64,000 nucleotides of DNA from Diploscapter coronatus (lineage: Eukaryota; Nematoda; Chromadorea; Rhabditida; Rhabditidae), in NCBI GenBank assembly GCA_964036155.1, contig OZ038422.1:76903201-76967200 (forward strand). The letters run 5' to 3'. The notes under the pieces were generated by a model that worked only from the letters and a program-made list of their open reading frames with translations, searched no databases and had not been told where the DNA came from. The position numbers and the translations under genes are program-made. Below are positions 40,474 through 55,776 of this stretch, piece by piece. Numbering within the stretch: the stretch's first letter is position 1; the number at the start of each line of letters is the position of its first letter.

Positions 40474-40860
40474 ACTACTCAGAGAAATTGCCGAGCTAGT
40501 TCAGAGGTAGTGCAGATCTACGGCAGATGTCAGGAGTAGAGTAGCACTGTTATTGTTTCAGATGAACGCGCTCTTTCACCACCACAGCCGAGGGGAATCA
40601 TGGTAGTTTCCCGTCTTGTTGTTAGCCTACTATACACTATTGTCGATTGGAAAGAACGTGGATCTCGGCAGCCGCTTTGTACAATGTTATATCCATCATG
40701 CGAGAAACGAAATATAGAGAGTTGGTAAGAGAGATAAGAGAAATATTGTATCTTCTTCGCCTTCTGACCTAAAACAGCGAAACCACTCTTTCCATTTCCA
40801 ATCGACAATACCTCTTGATCTACATCTGCAATAGCTCGGCAATTTCTCTCCTAGTAGTCT
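40474..40860. mobile_element. 387-bp nested inverted-repeat element
   Basis: Outer arms ACTACTCAGAGAAATTGCCG and, inverted, ACTACTAGGAGAGAAATTGC both continue into GCCGAGCTA. An inner perfect inverted pair TATTGTCGATTGG (40638-40650) and CCAATCGACAATA (40798-40810) is nested inside. No ORF with a known domain. Confidence 0.65.
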
Positions 40861-41501
40861 AGCCAAGCCAGCCCTCTTCTCCCTCTGGTTTCAGTCTAGG
40901 TGTCTGTCCCCAATTTAATGATTCCCCGTTTCTTCATTTCATGCACTTGTTCGTTCCCCCTCCCCTGTCGTCTTTTCAGCCCGCATTCTCTCAGTCTCTT
41001 TTGCGCTTTTCGCTCGCTTTTCTGCATTTTGTTTGTCTCTTTGCGCTCTCTTCTAACACGCTCACTGCCTCGCGCCCTGTCTAGCCACTCTCTGTCTTCT
41101 CTCGTCCCTCTTTTACACCCCTGTCTCTCAAAGAGACAGACAGGGTCTCTTTATTTCTCCTTTCTCTGCCTCTTTCTCTCTTCTCTCAACATTCGTCGTC
41201 TACGTTTCGTCTGTTCTGTTTCTTTTTCTCATTTTTCACCCCCTACACACAAACTCAGATTGACGCAATCGTTATTTAACATCGAGTAGTTTGCTTCTGA
41301 AAATTTTTGAAGGTACATCATCTTTATATTTTAATTTTGGGCGTATTTTATAAATATTAAATTACAGAGCTTTTTCCCATTTTTTGAAATCTTATTTGCA
41401 CTTTTAGTTTCATTTTTTGAAAATCGATAAAAGCGCCATTTTTCCTGCTATTTTGAAAAATATTCGGGTTTTTAGAAACTTGGAAATAGATTTTTGAGCC
41501 T

Positions 41502-44500
41502 ATGGAAAGCGTGGAGCGACGCGTCCGTTTCGTGGACGACGTCGGCTTGCTGAAGGCCGCCGCGAAGCAGGCAGATTTCAAAAGCAGCCTGGCTTTTTCT
41601 GTCAAGGAGCCCATTTTCGACCCCCATCCAAAGAAGTGTATCGATGAAAATGATCAGGTATCAGATTAAAAAATATCAAGACAAAGTTCTTAGGGTCCAT
41701 TTTCAGATATATTCATTCAGAAAATTTGAAAAATAATTGAAACTCAATCTTTATCAACATTAAGTTTGAATTTAAAAAAGTTATTTTTAGATCGCTTTTG
41801 TGCGGCTAAAAACGACGTCGAATTTGGTGGAAGAGGAAAATCTTAACCCTAAAGAGAAGCGAGAAATTTACGAGAAGGGCTGGCGAAATTTGGAATGCAG
41901 CACTAGTGAAAAGGCATTCGACCAGGATGACGACTCACCTGAAGCCCAGGATGATTTGTTCTTCCAGCACATACCCCATCCCAAGTCCGAACAGGGGATA
42001 CAAGGTCGGTGTTCTTAATTTCATAGATCTATAAATTATTATTTTGAGATGATTTTTAGAGATCAGCATTTAAAACCATCATTCAGATTGTAATTTGGAA
42101 TTTTCAGTAGTGAACAGTTACAACCCGTCGTACTGGGTCCAAGAAAGTCGAACATTGCCGCACAGTTTTCTCGGAGTTTTCAATGGGTACGTAGTTTTCA
42201 AAATACTTCGAAATTCGAACTTGTTATTTACTATTTTCTACCTCACAACTATTATTCGCCTTCAAAATAATGAATTTTTCTAGCACATGAGTTTATTCAT
42301 AGATTTGCAAATTTTTGTAAAATGCACCCACTTTTCTCTTAAAAGCGAGTGAAGTTTCTATTAAGTGTTAATTTATTCATATTCATACATGTTCACTTTC
42401 ATTTATCGATTCCCTCTGCCATCTCAGTTCTCAGCCAGTCTCCCAGTCTGTCTTCCATTTATGTTTTGGTCTCGCATGTTGCATCAAAATAATATGGGGT
42501 CAGGCCTTGGCACGTGCGTGGATTGCTCTAGGCAAGATCATCCTTTAATGACTGGCGGAGATAATAATGAAATACCTGGAAATATGCCTCATGACAAATC
42601 TGCTCTATCTCTAATTTGTAGTATAGCAGTCTTTAAAGTTTATCGTTAGAGCAGACTATCATGTTGGTCCATTTTTTCGAGTCCTTCTGTACTCTGTTCG
42701 GTCAACTTTTATTGTGCTTCGATCTCTCCGTCTTGGTCCCGATCGATCAATACTCAGTCTCATTCACTCGAGCGAGCACCAATTCACAGCGACTCTGAGC
42801 GCGCTAGAGTGTGTTCTCTTTTCGCCTCCTAATATGCCCCGTTCCTCAAACTTCCGCAGCGCTCCGCACTTTTCAAAACTTGTTCCGCAATTTCCCGCGC
42901 TCTTATTTTATTAGAAATGTCTGATTCTTCTTCCATCTTCTTTCTATTAAATCTCAACTGTTCCCCTACACCTTTGAAATTTTCCAAACAATTCACAATC
43001 ATTCTCAAGGTTAGACGCAAATTTTGAACTCTGAAACTTTTTCGCTGAATTTCGAACCCATTTCAAATTTGATATCAGAATTCCTGTAGAAGTACAAGAC
43101 AAATCATTTTATTAGAATATGATTTTTTTACAATGAATAGGATGAGTGTGACTTCAATATTGCGCTCGAATTCAAAGGTTTCATTTTAAAGGCAAAACCT
43201 AAAACCGTCATTCCCTTTCCATTTCTCTGCGCCCTCTGTTTCTATGGCACACCACTCTTATCAATAGAAATCAGCGTCTTTTGCTAGTCAGACAGATAAA
43301 TGAAAGGAGAGGAGGAAAGATGATAACATGTTAGGGGGACTGGAAAGCAGGAGAGGTCTTCTATTTTGAAAAATCTTAGAATTAGAAGACCCTCTTAAGA
43401 TATAACTCTTAAATCTTAAAAAAAGAAAAATATTAGAATATTTGAAGATCATCTTAAAATATAAGATTCGAAATCTTAAGCGAAGTAGAAATATTCGAAG
43501 AGATGAGCCTTATATTTTTCAAATTACCTCCTAATTTTGAATTAATTTGGTCGGTTTTTTTTTGTTTTCGATTGAAAAAATGGGACGTCAAAGATGAGTT
43601 ATTTTGATATTTTCCCCCGAAAAAAAATTGACACGATCCAAACCTTGCAAGAGAAATTCCCGCTAGATTGAGATTGTTCTGTTTAAACAGCCGCTATTTA
43701 GATCAATATCCTTTGAAAATATCCTCTTTGGTTCGTTACCTTTTATTTTCTTCTTTTTGTTTACCTTCTCAAGCCCTCTTATTATTAAATTCCCTCGGTG
43801 GTGATTAGGGAGTGCGGAAAATTCAGGAAATTTTTATTTATCTGCAAAGATACGTTATTGAAGTTCAAATAGAGCTCCTTTTCAAAATGATATACTTGAT
43901 AGGTATGATGAAAATTACCTGAATTTAGGAAATTTCAAGAGCCTAGAGAGGCTAGATTCTCTTTTCTTCTTCATATATATATTCCTTCTTCAGCCTGCAA
44001 GATACCAAAATCGCATTCGGTTTTTTTTTCTCTTTTTTCCTGCCTTATTTTATTATTCTATCTTCTTCCTGAATTTTCCCTCTAGAGACAGCCAACTTAT
44101 AGTTAATAGTGCTAGTGATCTTTCGAACCCTGCCCCGCTTAATTTTGCATTCACCTTTCAGTGCGAATGTCTGCATTACTCCATCTCTAGACGCCTAGAC
44201 ACTAGACACGAGACTCGGTCCCTTGCCTCATTGCGCTTGCATCATTCTTCCTTCCTCTGTATGTCTGCCTTTTTATTCTGTCCTTTAAAGGGGGGAGAGC
44301 CTCGAGCGACTGGGACGAGGAAGAAGAAGAAAGATGCAAAAACGGCTGGCCTACTCGGGGAGAAAGAGAGAGAAATGTAAAACGGCTGGCCTCTGAAAAG
44401 AATAGAGGAGGAAGCAGACCGCGCGAACAACCAACACAACATTTGCTTCGCCTGAAACTCGAATTCGAAAAATTCGAGGGACACCGGCCAAAGTGTCTGG

Positions 44501-47500
44501 ACAAATGCACAAAATTGCACACACACAAAGATTTTGCAGATGAAAAAATGATTGCAGCAAAGTTACACGAGGAGAAAAAGTATAAAACGCAATTCAATTA
44601 CTCTGTAACTTGATGACGGAGATAATATAATGAGAAAGTAATAATACTGCAGTATAAATAGGAAAAATGTGTTAAAAGCAATAAAAATGAAATATTCGAC
44701 TTTTTCAGAGTCTGCATTCCCTGTCTGTTGATCGGCGGCGAGCCTCGACTGCCGTTGGAATATTTTCGGAAACGAGTTTTGGCAGCAAGGGGAGATCAGG
44801 GATCCTGGGATAATCTAAATGATGCTATTGGTAAGGAAAAGTTGAGATTTTGAAAAATCGCTTATTCTAAAAAAAAGCTTACGATCTGTCAATGTAGTCA
44901 AAATTAATTAATTTTTGCTGAAAAAGCGATTTTCAAGAGTCAGTTTATTACCGAGCATTTTCTCAAAAATCGACAACCGTGAAGCGATAGCCACTGGATG
45001 TGTCCATCACTCCATTATTGTAAATCTTCGATCCATTACGTTCAAATACGCTGATTCCGGTTTGAAAGTTTTAAGTGGAAAGAATAACGTGGATTGGAGA
45101 AACTAAAAAAACGATTTTTAACATCACCTGTCAGATCGTGATAAATATGAGAATCAGGGTTGGCCGAAAGTCGGAATTTTGAAAATTCGAAACCGAAATC
45201 AGACCTTTCGGCACCCAAAAATAACCAGAACTTTCGCCCACCTCTGATGGGAATGTTTATTTTGATGATAAAAATATCTATAAAAAAATTTAATTCTGCA
45301 TTTCAAAAATAACATGACATTTTCAGCTCGTCTCAATATCATGGTACGAGAGGCATCCCCCATCGAAGTTATTTCTTTGAAGAAAATCGGCAAAAAACTA
45401 CTTCATAAGGAGCAATACTTCACAATTATTACGTAAGATTTTATATATTTCTCAGAGGTTTGAAAACTAGAGGTCATGAAATCCTATTTTGTCACCCAAA
45501 ATTGAAATTTGATGTGTCGTTTTCTTTCGACTCTTAGAATTTAGAAGATTAATAGTTTTATACTTTTTGAACGAACACAGTTTCCTCTTCTGTATCCGGC
45601 TTATCCTTGGCGCCAAGGACAACTTGTGAATCACACGACATGCGAAATTGTGGAAAAAGAGATCCTATCAGCCAATACCCCACACTAGCCATACACTATT
45701 TCGCATGTTTTGAGGACTTGATGTCGTACAGTTTCCGAATAGCCTCACCAAGTCACCAATCTGGTACTTGCAAACTCACACCTGAATCTCAGTCAACATA
45801 ACACAAATCAATGTTTACTCGATGAATTGGAAAACGAGTAAAATCAACGGAAAGCCTAGCTCTGGCCGAAAAGAAGGGAAACATCAGCATTTCTCTAGAG
45901 AAGCAGAAAAGTAGAAAATAAATATGTCAAAGCGTACGAAATAATTCAAAATACAGAAAAAAGACGCGAATTTTCGCACTTTTATTCAAAAATGACTTGG
46001 ATATGTGAAAATAGTAAATGTTTTCAGAAAAAAACATAATTTCATGATGTTTGTGTGAAAATTTATGATTTTATTAAAAATTACAACTTTTAGTCGAACC
46101 GACGCTGAAAGAATCTACGCTCTACTCTATTCCAAATATTCGAGCAAACCGCTCACAAAGGGATCGAAACGACGGGCTCTATTTGTGAGGGACGAGAATA
46201 AAACTTGGTAAATTTTTAAATTGATCAAAGAATTGTCTTGTTCAAATGATTTTAAGTCTAAGTAAAAATTATTATTATTGACTTATTGATTGTTTTCAGG
46301 GACATGAGCGAGCGAATTCCGGTTCAACACAGCGGAATTGTCGGTGATTTAGATGAACAAGACTCTTTCCAGACAAAGGATACTGTAAGTCTAAATTTAT
46401 CACTTATTATTCATTTTATTGATGCATTTTTGGGGCTTCCTAAATCTAGATATACCTTATGCACTTACATGACATAAATTTAGTTATGTCTGAGAATCTT
46501 GATATTTTGGGATTAACATTTGAAGTTCATAATATTTGATATCTGTTACTTAGAAGCCTTACTATAAAATTATGATTGTGATGCATTCCTGCAAAGATTG
46601 TTTTTCTTTTTTTGCAAATGAAATTTCTTGGCATCAATATTATTTTCTTCCTTCGATGAATTTTTCATATGATCGCCATTTTGATTGCGCGTTTCTTTCA
46701 TTTTTATTTAGCTCTCTCAATTATATAATTCAACAGACGTGAATGTACTCTTTTTATATTTAAAACGCGAAAAAAATTCTATGAAATTGGCACAAAAGAA
46801 TTTTCAATAATTCGCTAGGAAAATGTCGTCATCATTCATAGTGGACCATTGTAATGGTTCCATATATGAAATTCGCGTGATCGGAAATTTTTTAATCAGA
46901 ATGAGAAATTTTCAAATTTTTGAGGGCTTTGATAATTCAAAATAATCTCTAAATTCATCAATCTTAAACCTCTCGAAGATTTAGTTTAAAGAAGCTATAT
47001 ACAAACTATTCTCCATTGTCCTCGAGATGAGCCTTGTCATATGGCACTCTGCGCCTATAACCTGCGAGACGCACGCATCGAGACTAGAAGGAAATAAGAG
47101 GGAGCAGAGAGTAAAAGCGAGCAGGCACATAGTTAAGGCTCGCGGACACCCCTTCCCCCCTTTGTTTGTAGGGTTCATCCCGGAAAGCAACGAAGAATAT
47201 TTTCATATCTCTCCTATTCCTAAAATATGTACTACTTTTATTCATGTCAAAAAGCTCGGATTTTTTATCTTTCGAATTTCAGCTCACCCGCCCTGCCGTT
47301 TATGGTTGGTTGTTTCCGTCTCGAGCCTCACGTCGCTGCATCATCTGCGAGAAATGTCATCGAAAATTCACCATATTCGACTTCTGCACACATGGCCATT
47401 ACAGTGAGAAGGCACAAGAAACGAGGAAGTAGGTTCACAATCTCTCGCCCTATAATAAGGAATAGAGAATGAAAGCTGTTTAAGATAATTTCCTAACTTA

Positions 47501-50500
47501 TTTCTTATCATCAGACCCGGAAGTAAAATCTCACTAGCCTGTTACACACCAATTAGACTAATTCAGGGTTAGATTGCATCTTCGAAGTGACTAGGTTATG
47601 GGGTCTGTGAAAAGATGATTATCAGGAAATGCTAAAAGCCCATGAATTTTACAATGACTTTGGTGAAGAAGCGATGAGTTCAATGCAAATCTAGCCTAAT
47701 TTTTTTAGGGAAACTTGTTTTATTGATCATTATTCTTACTTTAATCATCTTTCTAATTAAAAACGATCATTCTAGCTAAATAATATAGAAAATTTAGGTC
47801 AAAATAGAGAAGATAAAATGACAAAGATATGGAATGAAATATCTAACAAAATAATATTTTTTTTAAATTGACGCATATGAATGTGCTAAAATAATTGGCA
47901 AAATGGAAAAATGAAATTTAACAAATTTTCCAGCCGCGTCAACAAGTGGGGCTTCAACTCGTGCAATTGGTTCAATCACATCCGCATCGCTGAGCCATTC
48001 GACCATGTTCTTGCATATCAGCAATTCTGGGCTGATTTCCTCTCTCTTCATCTAGAGCCTAAATGTGGCACCAAACGAAGACGGAATCTGGATGCCACGT
48101 TGGAAATACAGGTATTTTTCTAAATAAATTCCATTCTCTTTCAATATCCACTCCTTTTCTAAGGTTAATTACATTTACAAAAGGGTTAATCTTCATTTAT
48201 TTTTATTTTCTTTCTGAATGAAATTTGGAAGATGCACTGATAAACTGTTCTTTTCTTCACAGACTTTTTCTAAGACTATTTTCCAAGAACCCAAAATCTT
48301 AAATTCCACGCTTTTTTTTGTGTGCTTTTGCACACTTTCGTTCGTTCATTTCCATGCAACAGTCGTCCAGCCGTCTGCACTTTGGTAATATCGATTTTCG
48401 TCTGTCCCCTCGCCGCATCTAGCAGCACTTTTTCCCTTCTCCCTCTGCATCTCTAGCCATCTTCTCTTTCCTGCTCTGTTTCTTTATTGCAGTGTCGAAT
48501 TCGCATTCTCCTCTTCACATTTTGTCAGGGCAGATTCTCTCCCCTTTCCTCTTTCTCGTGGCGCTTTTTGCTCTTTTCACAATTCTCGAGAAGAAAGCGT
48601 CTGTGCTTTGCGAATAACGTGCTCTTTTCGAAGACTTTGACTTGTAAAGTTTGGAACTTCGAAAATTTTAAGTCTCACTTCAAATTCTAGCGGTATTTTC
48701 TGACTCGGAACTCAGAGACTATTTTTATAGGAAACTTTGAATTTTGAAATCTGATAAATTTGAAAATGTCTTCGAATTTTGAGTCTTTCAGACTCATGTT
48801 CAAATATTTTACTTAGAGTTAAATTTTTAATTTTGATCTTTAAAAGTATAAATCCAGACATCCGAACGTTGTTCAACCTTCTTTCTTTTCATTCTCATTC
48901 AATCGGTCTCAGATGCTTTTTCCACTTTTTGTCCTAGTCTCGTACAATCTAGCCGAAAAATCGTTTTCTTTTAGTTTGGGCTGTGTCCCAGAAAAATCTC
49001 TATTTTCTTCTAGCGTCTGCTTCGAAGAAATAGTCTATATAGAGGGGTTTTCTGTGGAATTAAAAATGTAGTCATAGGACTTCAGAAAATAGGGGACTTA
49101 TGATATGCTTATCACATTAGCAGCAAGATGCACTTTTATGAAAGAATCTAGAATTAGTTGCACGGCGTAATTGTAATCTAGTGCGTGCGTCTGTTTACCC
49201 ATATCAACACATAGCAGTTCCACTTCGCATTTTATCGCACCATTTTACTCTATTGTACTTTTCGTTTTACTCGTTACGTAGAAAATATGAATGGGAACTG
49301 AATTCAAAGGTTCGTAGTTCTGACTTATTTTTTTGTTTTGAAAATTCGGAGTCGTAATTTTTTCTTAAATTTTTCATTCTGAATCTTGTCTAGTCCCGCA
49401 CGTAGCCCGTTTTCTTGTTAGCAAAATGTAAATGTTAATCCATAAAAAGTCTTGATTATAAGAACTTAGGATTTTTCTCTATTATTCAGAAATCCCCTAT
49501 TCTTCGAATAAGAGGACAATTTTTGTAGTTATCACATAAAATTCTGAATAGAATAATGGAGGTGTATTTTAGGAGCGGCAATCCACAGTCGCCGGCGCAG
49601 AGAAGGAGAACTGGGATAAACACAAAATTGGATTCAAGGTAGCTAGAGTTAAACAGGTAAATTTATCATCATTTTGACTTTAAATAATTTTAAAAATAGC
49701 TGGGCCCATGCTAAACCCCTACCTAGTTCATGATAAGTTCAGTTCAACTCAGCTCGTTTTTGAAAGAGAAATAGCCTATAGTTTACGTCAAATTTGCTTC
49801 TACTTTTAGGGGACTTTAGTGCGAGCCCTGGTCTTCACGCATCTTTTAATTTGAAAAAATTATGAATGGTTTTTTTTTCAAATTGCTGCTAAAACTAGAA
49901 TATTTACCGATTATTTCAGGAATCCCTCTGGCCGACGTACAACTACGGAAAACATTGGGGCTTCCGCGAGTGTCCCAACAAGAGTCTAGTCTCGGAATAC
50001 CAGAAGTTAACTTGCAATACTTCGACCATAAAACTCAGAGCCCTATGGCTACTTGCTGCTAAGGAGGTCGCTTATATTCAAATGGTAAGTCAAATATTTA
50101 TTCTATTTTTCTCTTATAAAAATTGTTCACCTTTTCATTTCTTAGCATTTTCCTTTAAAACTAAATTATCCTATCAGCTGAATTTTGACTCTTTGATAAG
50201 TTTATAAGGTTCTCCTTCTTTATCACATTTCAATTCTTAAATTTCATTAACTTTCGAAATCCAATTTTTATCTATCTTTGGTGACATTCTGAAAATGATC
50301 TGGTTTAAACACCACGCGTTTTGGAACATTAGGCAGTTTTTCATCTTTATCGACACTTTCATTCATCTCAAAAACTGAACTTCACAAATCATAATATTTA
50401 AATTTCATTTACTTTCCAAGAAGCCACATTTTACTTTATGCAATTTTTCTCTCGGCTGATTTCACAAAAAAGTCTCTTATCCCACGACTTCAAATCTGCT

Positions 50501-53500
50501 TCCTAGAACAAACTCTAATATCACTCGCATATTACTTTTTCTTCATTTATGCGCAAATTCGTGGGAGTTTCTTCTAAAAATGAGCACTTTTAGAATTTTT
50601 CCTGAATTTTAGCAATTATTTGTAAAAATCTTGATATTTACTGTAGATTTTCCCACCCAAACACGCGCTTTTGAGTTGAACTCGATTTTCATTAGCCTGA
50701 AAAATTTATACGAAAATTTTGTGCTGCGCGACATGTCTTTGAATTTTTACAGAACTCCTTTATTATCGATTTTTCGGTATTAAACTAAAATCGATATGCG
50801 ATTTCTAATTAGAATGCGAAGCTAAATTAAACTTGATATTGTTATACCATCACTGTAAATTCTCGAAAGATTGCGATAGTTTTCATTTCTATCCTCAGGC
50901 ATTTAATTGATAAGATCTAATAAACAGTAAATTATTTGTGAAACCTTTTCATCTATTTTTGAATTCTTTTCCAAGTACTCGACCTGAAATGATGATTTAA
51001 AATTATCTCTGAAATGCCAGTTTCGTATAGTCGTATCGTAATCTTCGCTCAGTTCTTTAATTAAAACTGCGACAAACTAGTTATCTTCAAAGTTAAGCTC
51101 TATATTAGGATAACACTGTTATCTTTTGATCCTCCCCTCTTATTACATTATTACAATTATCCTTATGCATGGTCAGATTTCTAGGGGTTTCATAGCCGAG
51201 CTTTTCTAGGAGATAATCCCGTATATCTTCTCGGCTAATGTGTAGGTCTCTGAGAGTGTTTAGTATTTTGATCTATTGTGGCCTCTTTTGCTCCCTCCCA
51301 TATCTACTCCCTCTACCTCTTAATATACCTGCTAAGGGTAGGGGCGCGCCAGATAGACTCGATAATTCGAGAGCACCGTCTTTACCCTCTACTCTCTAAC
51401 TTTGATTATTTGCAAATGAATGATTTCCTGTGCACTTTTCCGTTTCAATTCGGTAAATCTGAAATTTGCAACCTTTACCTAATTCATTCTACTCTCCACA
51501 CCATTTTTCGGGTTGGAAGTTACGATTTTTCTATGTTGTTCTTTTATACCTCACTTCACCTTGAAAATACTCTAGTCTAAATTTTCAACAACTATTGATT
51601 TTTTCTTTTGGAAATCAATATAACGTCATTTTTTGTCATATAATAAGGCTCGTGTAACCATGAGTTGTACGATCTACGAAAACTGAGTTTATTCCTTTTT
51701 AATCGTTTCACAATGAATCGAAAAAACTAGCAGAAATTATCCTACTGAAACTTGTGGAAAATACTTGTGTGTAATTTGTAGTTGTCAGTTCTTAATTTCA
51801 AGGTCATAACTAATCACTTCAACTTCGGCTATCATCAGACATATCAGTTTCGAATTTTTGTTTATGCGCAATTCTTTAAAATGTCCATTTTCTATATTTA
51901 GCAAGTTTATCTTTCTTTTTCCTTTCCTTTTCTGTACTCAAGTAAATCTAAAGATGTCGGGAAACATACAGTGTTGCATTTTATTGAATTCTCTTTTCCG
52001 CAGTGCATGCTATTCCTTTTCTTTGTATTTTCAACACAAGATTCTGTCCAAGCACGTACGCAGACCAGTCTCCTTTTGAATAGGAAAAAATGGAAAAAAT
52101 CGACGAAAAAGGCGAGTCGCGAAAACTAACTGTCCAGACAGGGGCTATTGAGATTTGCAAATCGGGAAATTGATTAACATAATTAGATGAGTCATTAAAT
52201 TTGAATTTTTGTCAAATCTACTGTTATTCTTTAAAGGTCGTCTATTTTTTCTTAATTACATTTCTCTAGAAACAACAAATTCTTACAGAAAGTGAGATTA
52301 ATTTCAGTGAAACTCATGCAATAGGCTTTCTTTTATCTACCTTATTCGCTAATTCGTTAATTGGTTAATCTAACTTCAATTCACCACTTCGGCATCCATT
52401 TCACTCTATCGAGTCTCGATATTTGAGTATTTCCTTGCCACGCCCATTTGGCAAATATGGCGAATAATTCACGTGAAACTTTTCTCAGGAGTCCAATTTC
52501 TTGCGAAATTCAAAAAATCAAGGTTGATTTTGAAAGTTCTAGGTGCTGGCAGACGCGAGTCGCGGCCACGTGCTCGGATTCGACCCAAAGGCTCCGCCTT
52601 CACCAGGTATAAAAACTGGCATTTTTTTAAAGTTCACCTTTTTTGCTCTTTTATAAAAATTACTTCTGAAATAAATCTGATAATTAGCTTGAGTAAACTT
52701 TGAAGAAACCTTACACATTCATATTCAAATTGTGAAGCTAGACTCAGTGTTGACACAGGAGTATAAAATTACGAAGAAAACAATAATTTAAATCCAAGAT
52801 TAAACTTAACCAGAGCTAAATCATCTATGAGTTTAATTCCAGAGCAATTCAACAATATGCTTCCGCTGCCTGCGAAACCGACAGATTTTGCCAGACCTGA
52901 AGACCTGCTAAACGGACAATCGGGGAGTGGAGATTATGAAGAGAAGGCTGAAATGGAGAGGGAATTGGGTAAATAATTTATATCAGATAAGCCCACAAAT
53001 TGACTACTCTGAAATTATGCTACAATACTAAATGTAATACATTTTTCACTAGTATTTAGCGACGGAGCAGATTTTCATAGCATTCGATTTACTGGTCTTT
53101 GTCACTAAAACTAATTTATGAATTTCAGAGGAAATCGAAGCTCTGCTTGAATCGAAGAACGGCGAAGAAAAGAGCAAATGCCTCGAGAAAATCAAGAACC
53201 TCAAATCCAAATACTCGATTTTGCAACACAAAGTAAACACATGTTTAATCATTCTAAATACGTATTCTAAAAATATCATTGTCCTTGACTCTGCAAATAA
53301 GGTGCGACCTTTCAAACTCATTCACATCCTTTGCCTTTCAGTTCAAAAATTAGACCAATTCAAAATGATGAAATCCTTAAAACTAATAATTTTGAAAAAT
53401 GATTAAGTGAAAATAAAATATTTCAGACCGACATATTCAAAAGGGAATATGACAGAATCTATCGTAATTACGGATTGCTTCATGCTACTTACCAGACTGC

Positions 53501-55730
53501 GATGGACCCTACCATACATCTGGATGCACATGTACAGAAGCAGTATGACATCATCAAGGTTCGTAAAAATAAACTTCGAAAATAACAAACGTTCAAACTA
53601 AAATAACTTTTAGAAATAATAATAATAATGATAATAAACTAACAAAATGTTTTCTTAATTAGGAAAAATTTTTACCGTTTATATCTTCAAATATCTGAAT
53701 TTTATAAAGAATCATATGTGTTCTATTTTAGGAAGAGCAACGCGCGCTAAAATCGACAGCGATCACCAAGACAGACAGCAAAGACTCTGACGGTCCGCCT
53801 GTGCTCGTCGCGATGACCACAACACCCCCGGGGCCCTCGACCAGTCAGGAAGACGTGATTGAAATCGTCCAACCCTCACAACAGGCCATCAACATGAAAC
53901 GACCCTACATTCACAAGCCAATCCTCCAAATTGGAGAGGAACAAAGAACTGCGATATTAGCACAGGAAAAAGCTGCCAAGTACATGGAGAAATACGCTCG
54001 AACCATCGATCAAAATGCTCTAGCTAGGACGAGAATTAGAAAGGTTGGAATTTTTTTTTATTTTTAAAAAAATTTTCAAATAAGCTAATATAGAATGAGA
54101 TTTTCTTTAAAAAATTGTATCATTTTATTAAGTTCCAGTTTTCTTCAAATGAAATGGCATAAAAGTTGAAATTTTATCTAAAAAAAAGTGCAAGAACAAT
54201 AACTTTTAACTTTAACCATTTGCAACGCTTTACCTCGAAAAACACCTACTCAGTAAATAACGATGATGAGCATTAGAAAATTAGATTTTTCAAATTACTC
54301 TTGTGATTTTTGATTCTTGTATCACATCATCATAGATCATAGATAACACAGTATTGCTTATGACATTGTGTAAGAGTGCCATCATAAATTCTGAGAGAAT
54401 GTGTACTTTTTCTCCCTGAAAAAACTAAAAACTTCCCGTTCACAATGGTCAGAGTGGTTAGAGCAAACAAAGCCTATCCAATTTTCCAAGGCTAGGAAAA
54501 GTCTTGTCAATTGTAGGATGGCCCCATTTTCTGTTGACTTTTAGCGAAATTTTCATTTTTAGGGATATTTCATCTATGAAAATGAAAAAATTCGATATCA
54601 ACTAAAATCGGAAAAATTAAGGATATTTTCTAGTTCGAGCCGAACCAAATTAAATCAACAATGAAACGTGGCATTCTAAGATTACACTTTTCATAAAGCT
54701 AACGATATTTTATTCTCAAAAAGTGTAGTTTTGCTTCGATTTTTCATCTTTATATTTGGAGTTTTGAGAGGAATCAAAACACATGAAAAATAAAAATATT
54801 ACTATATTTAAGAGTGGTTTTTTCAAAATAAAAAAATCAAATTTCAGCACGACAATGCCGCCCCTCGACTCTCAACGGGTACTTTATCCTCATTTCAAAT
54901 TCCAAATTCGTCTGGATTCAAACCGCATCAGTCAGTTCAACTCCAACAGCCATCGTCGAAGAAACATAAGCTATTCCCGCATCACATGTCTCCTGCTTCT
55001 TCTTCCTCTTCGAATGTTCCTGGACAGAATCAACCTCAGAACCAGGCACCGTCACCCCACGTTGCGGCTGCAATTGTCGGACAGAAGCAATCGTTCTTGC
55101 AGCAGGGTAATTTTTACTATTCTTTTTCGGGATTTGAAAATATTTTTGCTAAATGTAATCATCATAAAATCATAATGCAACATGACTTATTACTTCATGA
55201 GAATGCATTAAACTCGGGAAAAATGCAAATCAACAAGTGAATGGATATACGATTTTTTAATTAGAATGAATTTCAGCTCCATCCCCACAAATCGGTAGTT
55301 CGAAGTTCACGCATCCTCTCTTGAACACTGTCAACGATCAAATTCATCATCAGCAGCAACAACAACAACAGCAACAACCTCAACAAAATGTCCTACAATT
55401 GCATCATTTGCTCGGTCTAGTACCTGGTCCTTCTTCATCTTCATTGTCAGCATCAGCTCTTTCTGCTGCTCCAATCCAAATCCAAGTTCCCTCGATTCAA
55501 ATCAACCATCCAGTTTCCCATAATCAACCATCATCTGCTTTCGTTCCCACCAACATTCAAGTTCCACAGCCACAACAGCCAGTACAAATCAAACCTAATG
55601 TGAGAATTTTTATCTACCTACAACCTATCACTGGCTAGAAGTACGATAAAAATTGAGAAAAAAACAGAAGTAGCAACGAGTTTAGAGATTTCGATATTTA
55701 GTAAATTATCTTAAACTTTTAAATATTAAA

Positions 55731-55776
<46 letters not shown>

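Larger units (their letters stand above)
37708..41501. other. Intergenic pkc-3 to Ski/Sno gene
   Basis: 3.8 kb. It contains a hAT-type MITE (40174-40251), a 387-bp nested inverted repeat (40474-40860) and a strongly pyrimidine-rich stretch (40930-41250) likely near the promoter of the next gene. No gene was recognised in 37708-40170. Confidence 0.55.

Noticed and set aside
40900..41289. 129-codon Ser/Leu/Phe-rich ORF
   Set aside because: Produced by a CT-rich tract upstream of the Ski/Sno gene; repetitive SLSRS-type residues, no domain.
44202..44597. Overlapping minus-strand ORFs of 131, 94 and 69 codons
   Set aside because: Three frames open at once over a purine/pyrimidine-biased stretch inside an intron of a well-supported gene.
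53403..53588. Minus-strand ORF opposite a Ski/Sno exon
   Set aside because: Antisense shadow of exon 53427-53558.
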